A stretch of DNA of 64,000 nt, from positions 868,001 to 932,000 of the forward strand of contig NZ_JARXUZ010000001.1 in NCBI RefSeq assembly GCF_029893365.1. The letters are read 5' to 3'. The notes beneath the pieces are model-generated. The model was not told where the DNA came from and did not search any database. It worked only from the letters and a program-made list of their open reading frames with translations. The stretch comes from Cryobacterium sp. CG_9.6. Its GTDB lineage: Bacteria > Actinomycetota > Actinomycetes > Actinomycetales > Microbacteriaceae. Both the position numbers and the translations under genes were made by a program. Positions 7,186 through 15,742 of this stretch are shown here, piece by piece. Within the stretch, counting starts at the first letter, position 1. Each line of letters opens with the position of its first letter.

Positions 7186-9435
7186 TTACAGCCCGGCCGG
7201 TGCCACGAAGCGTTGCCACGCCCACGCGCCGCCACTCAGCGCAGCGAAGACGCCGGCTGCCACCCAGAGGAGGGGGACGGTTCCGGCGCTCTGCCACACG
7301 TCGATCACCGGTGACAGCACGGCGAACAGCAGCGTGAACGCGGTCACCATGAGGCCCGCCCAGGCGAGGGGTGACCAGGCCAGCACACTCCGACCGCTGG
7401 TGCGCCCGAGGGGAATGAGCACGAGCACGGCCGAACCGATCGCAGCGAGCACTACGGTGTTCACCATCTCCGCGAGCAGGTTGGATGCGAAGCCGGTTGC
7501 GGCCGGCAGAACTCCGAGAACGGTCCAGCTCACGATGCCCAGAATGAGCAGACTGGCCGCTCGAACGGCACCGAGTTGCCCCCGCTGAGCGATGGTGGGC
7601 CCGGCGGCAACCGTGATGCTCCCGAGAAGCGCGAAGAGCAGTGCCGGCTGAATATCGAGCACCCGAGAACCGATCGCGGTGGCAGCCACCAGCACGAGGT
7701 AGCGCGGAAGGAATGTGAGAGTGGCGTCCACCCTCATCACCCGGGTGCTCCACACCAGAGGGACAACGGCGGCCGCGATATTCACGATGAGGAGGGCACC
7801 GATCACGGCGACGAGAAGCCGCAGATAGGCGGGTTGGGAAACGACGGGGCCCGACAAGAGCACGAGCGTTGCCGCAGCCACGAGCGCGGCCACGCCCAGC
7901 AGCCAGCGGTTCCACTCAACCGCGGGAGCGGTCTCGAATTCGTCGCGTGCGCGGTTACGCCCGGCAATTGCGGTCGCACCCCAGAGCGGGCGGCCGCCGC
8001 GGGCCCGGGAAATTGTTCCGGCAAGCAGCCGGGAGGGAATGGCAAACAGGAGCACGGCTCCCAGAGCCAGCAAAACCGCCTGCAGCCAAGGGAAAGCGGC
8101 GCTCGTGAACGGCGAGGAGACGGCGGCCGTGAACCGCGTGGGCGCGTTCCACCCGCCGGGTACGAACCCCGATGCGGGAATCGAGCTGGAGGCGCTGGGT
8201 GACGGCGCGGGAGACGGGGTGGGTTCCGGCACCACGGGAACGCTGTCCGCCGACGAGGAGGGCGCTGAGGAGGCCGACGGGCTCGACGTCTGCGGCACGG
8301 TCGCGGCGGGAGGGGACGTGGGGCTCGGCGTGGGGGTTCCCGAACTCGGGGGAACGGTGGGTTTTACGTACGACACCCGGGCCGGGGAGCTGCCCGGGCT
8401 CACATTTCCCGCGGCATCCTGCTGCACGGCAATGAGGGAATACGATCCCGCAGCGACACCACCGGCGCTGCAGGTCCACGCCCCACCGCTGACTCGCGCG
8501 GTGCACACCGAGTAGGGGCCAGCGAACACGGTGACCGTGGCGGCGCTTTCACCCGTGCCGGAGTACATTGCACCGGCCACGGGAATCCGCGCGCCCGCTG
8601 ACGGTGTGCTGATGACCGGAGCAGTGGGTCGATCCACATCGAAAGCGATCGACACAGGGGTGCTGGAGTTCGAAAAATTCTTCCCGCTATACGAGGCGCT
8701 CTGCCGCGCCGATACGGTGCGGTTTCCGCTGGTGGTCACACCGGCGAGATAACACGCCCACGCGCCCGACGCATCCGCTGTGGTGGTGCAGTTGACGATG
8801 CTGGGTACCGAGACCACAACGGATGCCCCGGGGTAGCCCGTGCCGCGCACCAGACCGTTGGATACTCCGCCCGCCACCGTGGGGGCACCGAGCACCATGA
8901 CAGTGATCTCGTCGACGAGGGTCGAATCTCCCGTGGCCACAATGCGGAGGGCGACATCGGCTGAATTGGGCAGTGCGGCGTTTGGGCACGACCACTGTTC
9001 TGTGCCGTCGGGGGCGATGATGCAGAGCGGATCGCCTCCGGTAGGCGAGAGCAGCTGCACCTCGGAGGATGCGTCACGGGTTCCCGAGACGGTGACGGTT
9101 GAGCTGCCGATGAAGGCGCCGGCGGACGGGCTGGTAATAACCGGTGCGATGACAGCCGCGACCCGTGGCTCGGCACTCGGAGACGGTGTGATCGGGGTTT
9201 CGACAGTGGACGGAACGTCGGATGCGGCGAACGCTGTGTGCGGCCCAGAGATAGCCAGAAAACCCGTCGTCACGGCCACGACGACAAGCACCGCTCCGCG
9301 AAGGATCCAGGGTCGCAACACCGACGCTCCGGAGGCGTTACGTTTGGATGAGGTCACGGGGCTCACCAACCCAGTTGACGGGGCGGAACGCAGAAAGTCA
9401 ACCTGAAACCACCGATCGATGACATATCTCAACAC
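7186..9435 (-). CDS. Exported Ig-like repeat protein fused to a polytopic membrane domain
   Basis: A 749-residue protein of unknown function. After about 45 N-terminal residues comes a hydrophobic export helix (ILRGAVLVVVAVTTGFLAIS). It is followed by at least two bacterial Ig-like repeats that open alike (APVITSPSAGAFI; APVISTPSAGARI) and hold paired cysteines, then a low-complexity Pro/Ser/Thr stalk around residues 370-430. The last 290 residues contain about eight to nine transmembrane helices. So an extracellular adhesive arm is tethered to a multi-pass membrane body. The GTG start at 9435 is uncertain: a GTG at 9366 would remove 23 residues and leave the signal intact. Confidence 0.7.
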   Translation of the reverse strand: MLRYVIDRWFQVDFLRSAPSTGLVSPVTSSKRNASGASVLRPWILRGAVLVVVAVTTGFLAISGPHTAFAASDVPSTVETPITPSPSAEPRVAAVIAPVITSPSAGAFIGSSTVTVSGTRDASSEVQLLSPTGGDPLCIIAPDGTEQWSCPNAALPNSADVALRIVATGDSTLVDEITVMVLGAPTVAGGVSNGLVRGTGYPGASVVVSVPSIVNCTTTADASGAWACYLAGVTTSGNRTVSARQSASYSGKNFSNSSTPVSIAFDVDRPTAPVISTPSAGARIPVAGAMYSGTGESAATVTVFAGPYSVCTARVSGGAWTCSAGGVAAGSYSLIAVQQDAAGNVSPGSSPARVSYVKPTVPPSSGTPTPSPTSPPAATVPQTSSPSASSAPSSSADSVPVVPEPTPSPAPSPSASSSIPASGFVPGGWNAPTRFTAAVSSPFTSAAFPWLQAVLLALGAVLLFAIPSRLLAGTISRARGGRPLWGATAIAGRNRARDEFETAPAVEWNRWLLGVAALVAAATLVLLSGPVVSQPAYLRLLVAVIGALLIVNIAAAVVPLVWSTRVMRVDATLTFLPRYLVLVAATAIGSRVLDIQPALLFALLGSITVAAGPTIAQRGQLGAVRAASLLILGIVSWTVLGVLPAATGFASNLLAEMVNTVVLAAIGSAVLVLIPLGRTSGRSVLAWSPLAWAGLMVTAFTLLFAVLSPVIDVWQSAGTVPLLWVAAGVFAALSGGAWAWQRFVAPAGL

Positions 9436-9563
9436 GCCGAAAGCGGCTCGCCGTGAAGCCTACCCACGGACTGTTTTTCGTGGGCGTCACAGAACGATCA
9501 CAACCTCCCATCCACACCCCCAAAGCGGGATTCACTCGAAGGCAACCCGATGAAAGCTGCGCG

Positions 9564-10904
9564 ATGATTCTGCGCACGCCGCCCTGGCGCAACTGGGCAC
9601 GCACTGAGTCCGTTCGACCGGTTCGGGTGGAGCGTCCGGCCACGGTGCCGGCGGTGCAGCGTGCCGTGCGTGCCGCGGCGCGCGCGGGGCTGCCGGTAAA
9701 AGCGGTGGGCACGGGGCACAGCTTCACCGGAATCGCCCTCGCCCCGGGGGTGCAGCTTGACCTGCACGATCTGTGCCTGAGCGGCGAGAACGGGGAGCCC
9801 GGCGGGGTCCTCCGCGTCGATACCGGTTCCGGCCGAGTCACCGTGACCGGCGGTCTGCCGCTGCACCGCCTCATCCGCCTGCTCGCGACGCACAACCTGA
9901 CCCTCACCAACCTGGGCGACATTGACCGGCAGACCGTGGCCGGGGCCATCTCCACGGGAACGCACGGAACCGGTGGCCGGTTTGCCGGGCTGGCCAGCCA
10001 GGTGGTGGCCCTGACCCTCGTGATTGGTGATGGCAGCGTTCTGCGGGTGAGCGCAACGGAAAACGCCGAGCTCCTGCCGGCGGCACGTCTCGGACTCGGC
10101 GCCCTCGGCATCATCGTTGACGTCACACTGCAGTGCGTTCCGTCATTTGTGCTCAATGCGGAGCAGTACGCCGAAGACCTGGATCACGTGCTGGCGACCT
10201 ACCTGCAGCGTTGCGCATCAACGGACCACTTCGAGTTCTTCTGGTTTCCGCACACCGATGTCGCGATGACGAAGACGAATACCCGCCTCGCCGCTGCCGC
10301 CCCCGGTGCGCGGTCTGCTCGCGTGGCTCGCTGGATCGACGATGAGGTGCTCGCCAACGGCGTGTACCGTGCCGTGTGCGACCTCGGAACGGCGATTCCG
10401 GCGCTCGTGCCGCCCCTCGCCCGCATCTCGGCCCGAGCCACGGGCAACCGCGAATTCACGGATGCCTCGGCGCGGGTGTTCGCCACCAGTCGGACGGTGC
10501 GTTTCCGTGAGCTGGAGTACGCCCTGCCGCGGAAGAACGTGCCCGATGCGGTGCGTGCGGTGCGCGCACTGATCGAGGCTCGCGGCTGGCGCATCTCGTT
10601 TCCCGTCGAAGTGCGGTGTTCGGCCGCCGATGACCTCTGGCTGTCCACCGCAACCGGGCGTGAAACGGGGTACATTTCCGTGCACCGCTACATTCGCGAG
10701 GACCCCGACGCGTACTTTCGTGCCGTCGAACAGATCATGCTGGAGCATGGCGGGCGTCCACACTGGGGCAAACTCCACTATCAAAATGCCGACGCGCTGC
10801 GAGAAAGCTACCCGCACTTCGACGACTTTCTCGCCGTCCGTGACAGGCTCGATCCGGAGCGTCGCTTCACCAACAGCTATCTGAAAAGAGTTCTCGGCCC
10901 GTGA
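9564..10904 (+). CDS. FAD-linked sugar-lactone oxidase (D-arabinono-1,4-lactone oxidase family)
   Basis: Belongs to the VAO-fold flavoproteins that oxidise aldonolactones or sugar alcohols (gulono/arabinonolactone oxidase, alditol oxidase). The FAD-binding part has VKAVGTGHSFTGIA, where the histidine is the usual covalent FAD anchor, and GAISTGTHGTGGRFAGLAS near residue 115. The C-terminus shows the ALO signature, with HWGKLHY and DRLDPERRFTNSYL. I place the start at ATG 9564, giving an N-terminus (MILRTPPWRNWARTE) like its relatives; an upstream in-frame ATG at 9453 would add 37 unconserved residues. The stop overlaps the next gene by GTGA. Confidence 0.83.
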   Translation: MILRTPPWRNWARTESVRPVRVERPATVPAVQRAVRAAARAGLPVKAVGTGHSFTGIALAPGVQLDLHDLCLSGENGEPGGVLRVDTGSGRVTVTGGLPLHRLIRLLATHNLTLTNLGDIDRQTVAGAISTGTHGTGGRFAGLASQVVALTLVIGDGSVLRVSATENAELLPAARLGLGALGIIVDVTLQCVPSFVLNAEQYAEDLDHVLATYLQRCASTDHFEFFWFPHTDVAMTKTNTRLAAAAPGARSARVARWIDDEVLANGVYRAVCDLGTAIPALVPPLARISARATGNREFTDASARVFATSRTVRFRELEYALPRKNVPDAVRAVRALIEARGWRISFPVEVRCSAADDLWLSTATGRETGYISVHRYIREDPDAYFRAVEQIMLEHGGRPHWGKLHYQNADALRESYPHFDDFLAVRDRLDPERRFTNSYLKRVLGP

Positions 10905-12376
10905 GCATGCAGTCCGCCAACAGCCATCGCCCCAAACCACGTCCCACGGCCTCCGAGGCCCGTGATTGGCCGCACCGCATCTCGGAGCTCGGTGACCTCC
11001 TGCCCGACGGGTTCGTGATGGGGACCTCCACCACCGCATTCCAGGTGGAGGGGGCGGCCCGGGACGGCGGACGAGGCGACTCGGTCTGGGACACCTTCAC
11101 GGCGACATCCGCTCACATCAAAGACGGCTCGAACGCCTCGGTCGCCGCCGATCACCTCACCAAGTTCGCCGAGGATGCCACGCTGCTGCGTGAACTGGGA
11201 GTGGATGCCTACCGATTCTCGCTGTCGTGGCCGCGGCTGCAGGCTGAGGGACGCGGCGCCCTCAACCGCACCGGTCTCGCCTTCTACGATCGGCTGCTCG
11301 ACGCGCTTCTCGTGGCCGGCATCCGTCCCATGGCGACGCTGTCGCACTGGGACACACCGACGGCGCTGCGGGGTGGTTGGCTCAATCGGGACACCGCCGG
11401 TCGCTTCGGCGATTACGCTCACGCGGTGGGGGAGGCGCTCGGTGACCGCATCGACGCCTGGGTCACCCTCGACGACCCGGCCACCGTGATGCTGCAGGGC
11501 TACGCCCTCGGCACCCAGGCGCCGGGGCGCGCGCTGCTTTTTGCTGCGCTGCCCGCGGCGCACCACCAGTTGCTCGCCCACGGGCTTGCCGTGCAGGGCT
11601 TGCGAGCAGCGGATGTCTCCGGCCAAATTGGCGTGGCAAACGCCCACTCGCCGGTGGAGTCGCTCACCGACCGGGACCAGGATCGCTCCTACGCGGATCT
11701 GTACGACCTGCTGCACAACCGCATTTTTGCCGACCCAGTGCTGCTCGGACGCTATCCCGACCCGCTCGAGCCGTTCGCGGTGGAACTGCGCGGACTGCTC
11801 GAGGCCGACCCGGTCGATCTTGCCGTGATTCACCAGCCGCTGGACTTCTACGGACTGAATTACACCGGGCCTTCAAGGATCGGCGCCGGTACCGGCCGCA
11901 CGGTGTTCGTCGGCGATCCGGCATCCGTGACCCCAGTTTTTCCCTTCCATCAGGCGCCGTTCCGCGAATTTCCGGTCACCGGGGCGGGCGTGGTCAGCGC
12001 ACCGGAATACCTGGGGGTGGCGCTCGCCGAGTTGCACACGCGCTACGGCGAGGTGCTCCCTCCGGTGTTCATCACATCACTGGGGGCCGGCTACGCAGAC
12101 CAAACCGACGAGCGTGGTGCCGTGCATGATCCGCTACGCATCGACTACCTCGGGGAACACCTGAGTACGGCCGTGGCGGCGGTGCGGCCCGGGGGCGTGG
12201 CCGAGGGGGTGCGATTGCAGGGCTTCTTCGTGCGCTCCTTGATCGACGGTTTTGAGTGGTCGGCCGGGTACACGCAGCGGTACGGGCTTGTGCACGTGTC
12301 CTTCACCGACGGGATGACCACGCGTACCCCGAAGGACTCCTATCGCTGGTTACAGGCGGTGCTTGCCGCGCGTTAG
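10901..12376 (+). CDS. GH1 (beta-glucosidase family) protein lacking both catalytic glutamates
   Basis: The 491-residue chain is a full-length GH1 barrel: GTSTTAFQVEGAARDGG near the start, LSHWDTPTAL, FYGLNYTGP and a C-terminal GFEWSAGYTQRYGLV. In active members the acid/base sits in TLNEP and the nucleophile in ITENG. Here the first reads TLDDP (Asp191-Asp192) and the second ITSLG (Ser393-Leu394), so both catalytic Glu are replaced while sugar-contacting residues (Gln in FQVEG, His in SHWD, Glu/Trp in FEW) remain. A hydrolase by normal GH1 chemistry is therefore unlikely; sugar sensing or another chemistry is possible. It is translationally coupled to the lactone oxidase gene (GTGA at 10901), which suggests a shared substrate. 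Confidence 0.85.
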   Translation: MSMQSANSHRPKPRPTASEARDWPHRISELGDLLPDGFVMGTSTTAFQVEGAARDGGRGDSVWDTFTATSAHIKDGSNASVAADHLTKFAEDATLLRELGVDAYRFSLSWPRLQAEGRGALNRTGLAFYDRLLDALLVAGIRPMATLSHWDTPTALRGGWLNRDTAGRFGDYAHAVGEALGDRIDAWVTLDDPATVMLQGYALGTQAPGRALLFAALPAAHHQLLAHGLAVQGLRAADVSGQIGVANAHSPVESLTDRDQDRSYADLYDLLHNRIFADPVLLGRYPDPLEPFAVELRGLLEADPVDLAVIHQPLDFYGLNYTGPSRIGAGTGRTVFVGDPASVTPVFPFHQAPFREFPVTGAGVVSAPEYLGVALAELHTRYGEVLPPVFITSLGAGYADQTDERGAVHDPLRIDYLGEHLSTAVAAVRPGGVAEGVRLQGFFVRSLIDGFEWSAGYTQRYGLVHVSFTDGMTTRTPKDSYRWLQAVLAAR

Positions 12377-12389
12377 TGCGCCCGGGTTA

Positions 12390-13124
12390 CTACGGCGTGC
12401 GGCGCTGCAGCGTGATGGATCCGAGAATCACCGCGCCCACGATCCAGGCGCCAATGATCAACAGCTCGCCGCCAATGTAAGCGGCATCCTGCGAATCCGT
12501 GGCGACTGCCCGCAGCGCGTCAATTGCGTGCGAGAGCGGAAGCCAGTCGCTGATCGCCTGGAGGGGCTGCGGCAGCTGTTCGCGTGGCAGAAAGATGCCG
12601 CCCAGCAGAATCTGCGGAAAGACCAGTAGCGGCATGAACTGCACCACCTGAAACTCGGTGCGCGCAAAGGCACTGGCGAGCAGCCCCAGGGTCGTGCCGA
12701 GCACGGCATCCGCTACGGCCACCGCGAGCAGCAGCCAGAGCGATCCGGCAATGTCGAGGCCGCAAACCCATACCGAGAACCCGACAGCGATCGCCGACTG
12801 CGCCACGGCGAGCAGGCCGAATGCGAGCGCGTACCCCAGAATGAGGTCGCCCTTGCCGAGCGGCATCGACAGCAGGCGTTCCAGCGTTCCCGTGCGCCGC
12901 TCCCGCAGGGTCGTGATGCTGGTAACCAGAAACATCACAATGAACGGGAAGAGCGCGATCATGGCCGGGCCCACATCGTTGAACACCAGCGTGTCCGAAA
13001 AAATCCAGGCGAGCAGGCCAATAAGCAGGCTCGGCACCACGAGCAGCAGCACGATGGTGCGCGGGTCGTGGCGAATCTGGGTGAGAACGCGCCCGGCGGT
13101 GGCGATCGTGCGGGTGGGTGTCAC
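12390..13124 (-). CDS. ABC-2 type exporter permease
   Basis: A 244-residue membrane protein with about six transmembrane helices in the ABC-2 pattern, starting with TRTIATAGRVLTQIRHDPRTIVLL and containing the segment TTLRERRTGTLERLLSMPLGK, the amphipathic coupling region typical of multidrug and daunorubicin-type exporter permeases. GTG 13124 overlaps the stop of the ATPase gene (GTGA), so the two form a two-gene export system. The substrate cannot be deduced. Confidence 0.85.
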   Translation of the reverse strand: MTPTRTIATAGRVLTQIRHDPRTIVLLLVVPSLLIGLLAWIFSDTLVFNDVGPAMIALFPFIVMFLVTSITTLRERRTGTLERLLSMPLGKGDLILGYALAFGLLAVAQSAIAVGFSVWVCGLDIAGSLWLLLAVAVADAVLGTTLGLLASAFARTEFQVVQFMPLLVFPQILLGGIFLPREQLPQPLQAISDWLPLSHAIDALRAVATDSQDAAYIGGELLIIGAWIVGAVILGSITLQRRTP

Positions 13125-13891
13125 GGTAGCGCCTCGCCCAGATCTGAATCCGACCGCTGATGTTTCCCGAGCGGATGCCGGGCAATCAGTGTCAGGAACG
13201 CCGCCTCGGTGTCTGCCGCTCCCGTTGCGGTGAGGAGGCCGCCGGGTGTGTCATCGGCCAAAATATCGCCGTCCCGCATGAGCAGCAGCCGATCGCACCG
13301 GTTCGCCTCGTCCATCACATGGCTGGACACGAGCAGGCTGGTGCCGTCGCTCGCCAAACGATGAAAAAGTGACCACAGGGCAACGCGCAGCACGGGGTCA
13401 AGTCCCACGGTCGGCTCATCGAGAACGAGAAGCGCGGGCGATCCGAGCAGGGCGCCGGCGAGCGAGACCCGGCTGCGCTGCCCGCCGGAGAGGGAACCGA
13501 CAAGTTGGCTCGACTGTGCGGCCAGGTCGGTCAGTGCGATTACGCGGTCAACGTCCGAGCGTGGCACGCCGAGTACCGCTCGAAAATACTGCAGGTTCTG
13601 CCGAACCGTGAGGTCGTCATACACGCTGGCATCCTGGGTGACATAGGCCACGCGATGGCGCAGGGACGGGGAGCCGGCCGGTTCTCCGAGCACCGTCACC
13701 TCGCCCGACGCCACCACCTGCACACCCACAATCGACCGCATCAGCGTGCTCTTGCCGCATCCGCTGGGACCGATCAGGCCCACCACCTGGCCGAGAGGAA
13801 TCGTGACGGTCAGGCCGTGCAAGACCGCGTGTTTTCCCCGTCGAACATGCAGATCGCGCACGACGACCGCGACCTCGACAGCAGTGCTCAT
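13121..13891 (-). CDS. ABC exporter ATP-binding protein
   Basis: Energises the neighbouring ABC-2 permease. It has Walker A GPSGCGKST, Q-loop YVTQD, signature LSGGQRSRV, Walker B LLVLDEPTVGLD and the switch His in VSSH. I choose ATG 13891 because it has a GGAGAG ribosome site eight bases upstream and gives the expected N-terminus (MSTAVEVAVVVRDLHV, 256 residues); the frame is open further upstream to 14029 but that stretch is unconserved. It is first in a two-gene operon. The 234 bp between it and the divergent lemA (13892-14125) hold both promoters; an AT-rich TATTAT near 14012 may be the lemA -10. Confidence 0.87.
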   Translation of the reverse strand: MSTAVEVAVVVRDLHVRRGKHAVLHGLTVTIPLGQVVGLIGPSGCGKSTLMRSIVGVQVVASGEVTVLGEPAGSPSLRHRVAYVTQDASVYDDLTVRQNLQYFRAVLGVPRSDVDRVIALTDLAAQSSQLVGSLSGGQRSRVSLAGALLGSPALLVLDEPTVGLDPVLRVALWSLFHRLASDGTSLLVSSHVMDEANRCDRLLLMRDGDILADDTPGGLLTATGAADTEAAFLTLIARHPLGKHQRSDSDLGEALP

Positions 13892-14125
13892 GGGGGAACT
13901 CTCCGCCGGCGAGAACCGCTTGTCAAGGGTGTTTGCGAGGCGTGAGAGTGGCCTTCGCTTTAGCTTTGAGTGTGGTGAGAAGCGGAGGGGAGCCTCAGAA
14001 CTCTTGGTTAGTATTATGCTGCACCGCACGCAGACCCCGGCTCATCCAGCCCGAGCCTACACCGCGCACAACAGCGCATCACCAGAGTTGGCACCAGCCG
14101 ACTGAACATGCAAGGAGACCCCGCC

Positions 14126-14692
14126 ATGGAATGGCTCATCCCGGTCCTGATCGTCGTTGTCCTGATTGCCATTATTGGCATTTACCTCTGGGCCACGTAC
14201 AACTCCCTCGTAACCCTCAAGGTGCGAGTTGATGAGGCTTGGAGCGACATTACCGTTCAGCTGAAGCGGCGTGCCGACCTGATTCCTAACCTGATCGAAG
14301 CGGTGAAAGGCTACGCCGCCCACGAAAAAGGCGTGTTTGAGAGTGTGACCAAGGCGCGTGCCGAGACGCTGTCCGCACAGGGCCCCGCCGACGCATCCGC
14401 TGCCGAGAATCACATGCAGACGGCGCTGAAGAGCATCTTCGCGGTGGCCGAAGCGTATCCCCAGCTGCAGGCCAGTCAGAACTACCTGCAGCTGCAGGGC
14501 GAGCTTGTTGACACCGAAGACAAGATCCAGGCCTCACGCCGGTTCTACAACGGTGGCGTACGTGGGTTCAACACCAAGATCCAGGTTTTCCCGAACCACA
14601 TCTTCGCTCGCAACCTCGGTTTCTCCGAGCGTGACTTTTTCGAAGTGGCCGACTCCGCAGCCATTGCAGAGCCGCCTCGCGTGCAGTTCTAA
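14126..14692 (+). CDS. LemA family membrane protein
   Basis: 188 residues: an N-terminal transmembrane helix (WLIPVLIVVVLIAIIGIYLW) followed by the helical LemA domain with YNSLVTLKVRVDEAWSDI and QLKRRADLIPNLIEAVKGY. The start is ATG 14126, 8 nt after AAGGAGA; the ATG at 14108 lies upstream of that ribosome site. LemA proteins are of unclear biochemical role and are often paired with an HtpX-like protease, as here 12 bp downstream, so a role in membrane-protein quality control is a reasonable inference. Confidence 0.88.
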   Translation: MEWLIPVLIVVVLIAIIGIYLWATYNSLVTLKVRVDEAWSDITVQLKRRADLIPNLIEAVKGYAAHEKGVFESVTKARAETLSAQGPADASAAENHMQTALKSIFAVAEAYPQLQASQNYLQLQGELVDTEDKIQASRRFYNGGVRGFNTKIQVFPNHIFARNLGFSERDFFEVADSAAIAEPPRVQF

Positions 14693-14704
14693 GGCAGCGC
14701 GCAG

Positions 14705-15586
14705 ATGTACAGCGCGATCGCGAAGAACAAACGCAACACCGTGTTCATCATGATCTTCTTCTTCGTGATCATCGCGGGGCTCGGATGGCTGGCCAACGCT
14801 ATCTATGGCGGCGGTAGCTACGGCATTTTGGTGGCCACCGTTGTCATTGCCGGGCTGTATGTGCTGTTTCAGTACTTCGCTGCCGGCCGCCAGGCCATCT
14901 CCATGGCCGGAGGGATCAAGCTCACCAGCAAGTCCGACAACCCGAGGCTCTGGCGCATCGTAGAGAACCTGGCCATCACCACCGGCACGCCCATGCCCGA
15001 GGTGTACATCATCAACGATCCGGCACCAAATGCGTTCGCCACCGGGCGCGATCCGCAGCACGCCATTGTGGCCGCAACCACCGGACTGCTTGAGCTCATG
15101 GACGATGCGGAACTCGAAGGCGTCATGGCCCACGAGCTGGGCCACGTGCGCAACTACGATATTCGAGTCTCGATGGTGGTCTTCGGCCTCGTCGTAGCCA
15201 TCGGCTTCATCTCGGACATGTTTTTGCGCATGGCGTTCTTTGGACGCAACAACAACAACGGCAACCCCGTCGTCCTGGTCTTCGGAATCGTGGCCATGGT
15301 GGTGGCACCCATCATTGCCACGGTCGTTCAGTTCGCCGTGTCTCGTCAGCGCGAATACCTGGCGGATGCCACGGGTGCGCTCACGACCCGGCATCCGGAT
15401 GCGCTCGCCAGCGCCCTGAACAAGCTCGGCGAATACGGCCGCCCCATGCGCAAGCAGAACACGTCGATGGCGCATTTGTGGATCTCAGATCCGCTCAAAA
15501 AGGGTGCCATGGGTCGGCTCTTCGCCACCCACCCGCCGATCGCTGACCGCATTGAGCGCCTCAACACCATGGGTCGTCAGTTCTAG
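14705..15586 (+). CDS. htpX: HtpX-like M48 membrane metalloprotease
   Basis: A zinc protease of the inner membrane thought to degrade damaged membrane proteins. It has two N-terminal transmembrane helices, the zinc motif HELGH in VMAHELGHVRNYD near residue 142, two more helices, and the third ligand region in SRQREYLADATGA, where the Glu binds zinc. At 293 residues it is the usual HtpX length. It follows lemA by 12 bp, so the two are co-expressed. Confidence 0.9.
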   Translation: MYSAIAKNKRNTVFIMIFFFVIIAGLGWLANAIYGGGSYGILVATVVIAGLYVLFQYFAAGRQAISMAGGIKLTSKSDNPRLWRIVENLAITTGTPMPEVYIINDPAPNAFATGRDPQHAIVAATTGLLELMDDAELEGVMAHELGHVRNYDIRVSMVVFGLVVAIGFISDMFLRMAFFGRNNNNGNPVVLVFGIVAMVVAPIIATVVQFAVSRQREYLADATGALTTRHPDALASALNKLGEYGRPMRKQNTSMAHLWISDPLKKGAMGRLFATHPPIADRIERLNTMGRQF

Positions 15587-15687
15587 ATCACTTCTGTGGG
15601 CCGCTGGTGCCGTGGTAACCTGTGCTCGCTGTTCACGCGGCGTTCATGGGGGCCACCCTCGCCGGATACCTGGCCGTCGTACTCTCT

Positions 15688-15724
15688 GGGAGGTCGCGCG
15701 CGTACGGCGCTGCGACTACGTCCC
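15688..15724 (+). promoter_or_regulatory. Leader hairpin just before the importer ribosome site
   Basis: GTCGC-GCGC, loop GTACG, then GCGC-T-GCGAC make a 9-bp stem with one bulged T (15693-15716). An outer GGGA/TCCC (15688-15691 with 15721-15724) can close it. The structure ends 4 nt before the GGAGGA of the binding-protein gene, so it could control translation. It does not match a riboswitch class that I recognise. Confidence 0.35.
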
Positions 15725-15742
15725 AACGGAGGAACCTTGTCC

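Noticed and set aside
15590..15742. TPP or other known riboswitch before the importer
   Set aside because: The leader has a hairpin but lacks the CTGAGA and other conserved blocks of the TPP element, and I can match no other class.
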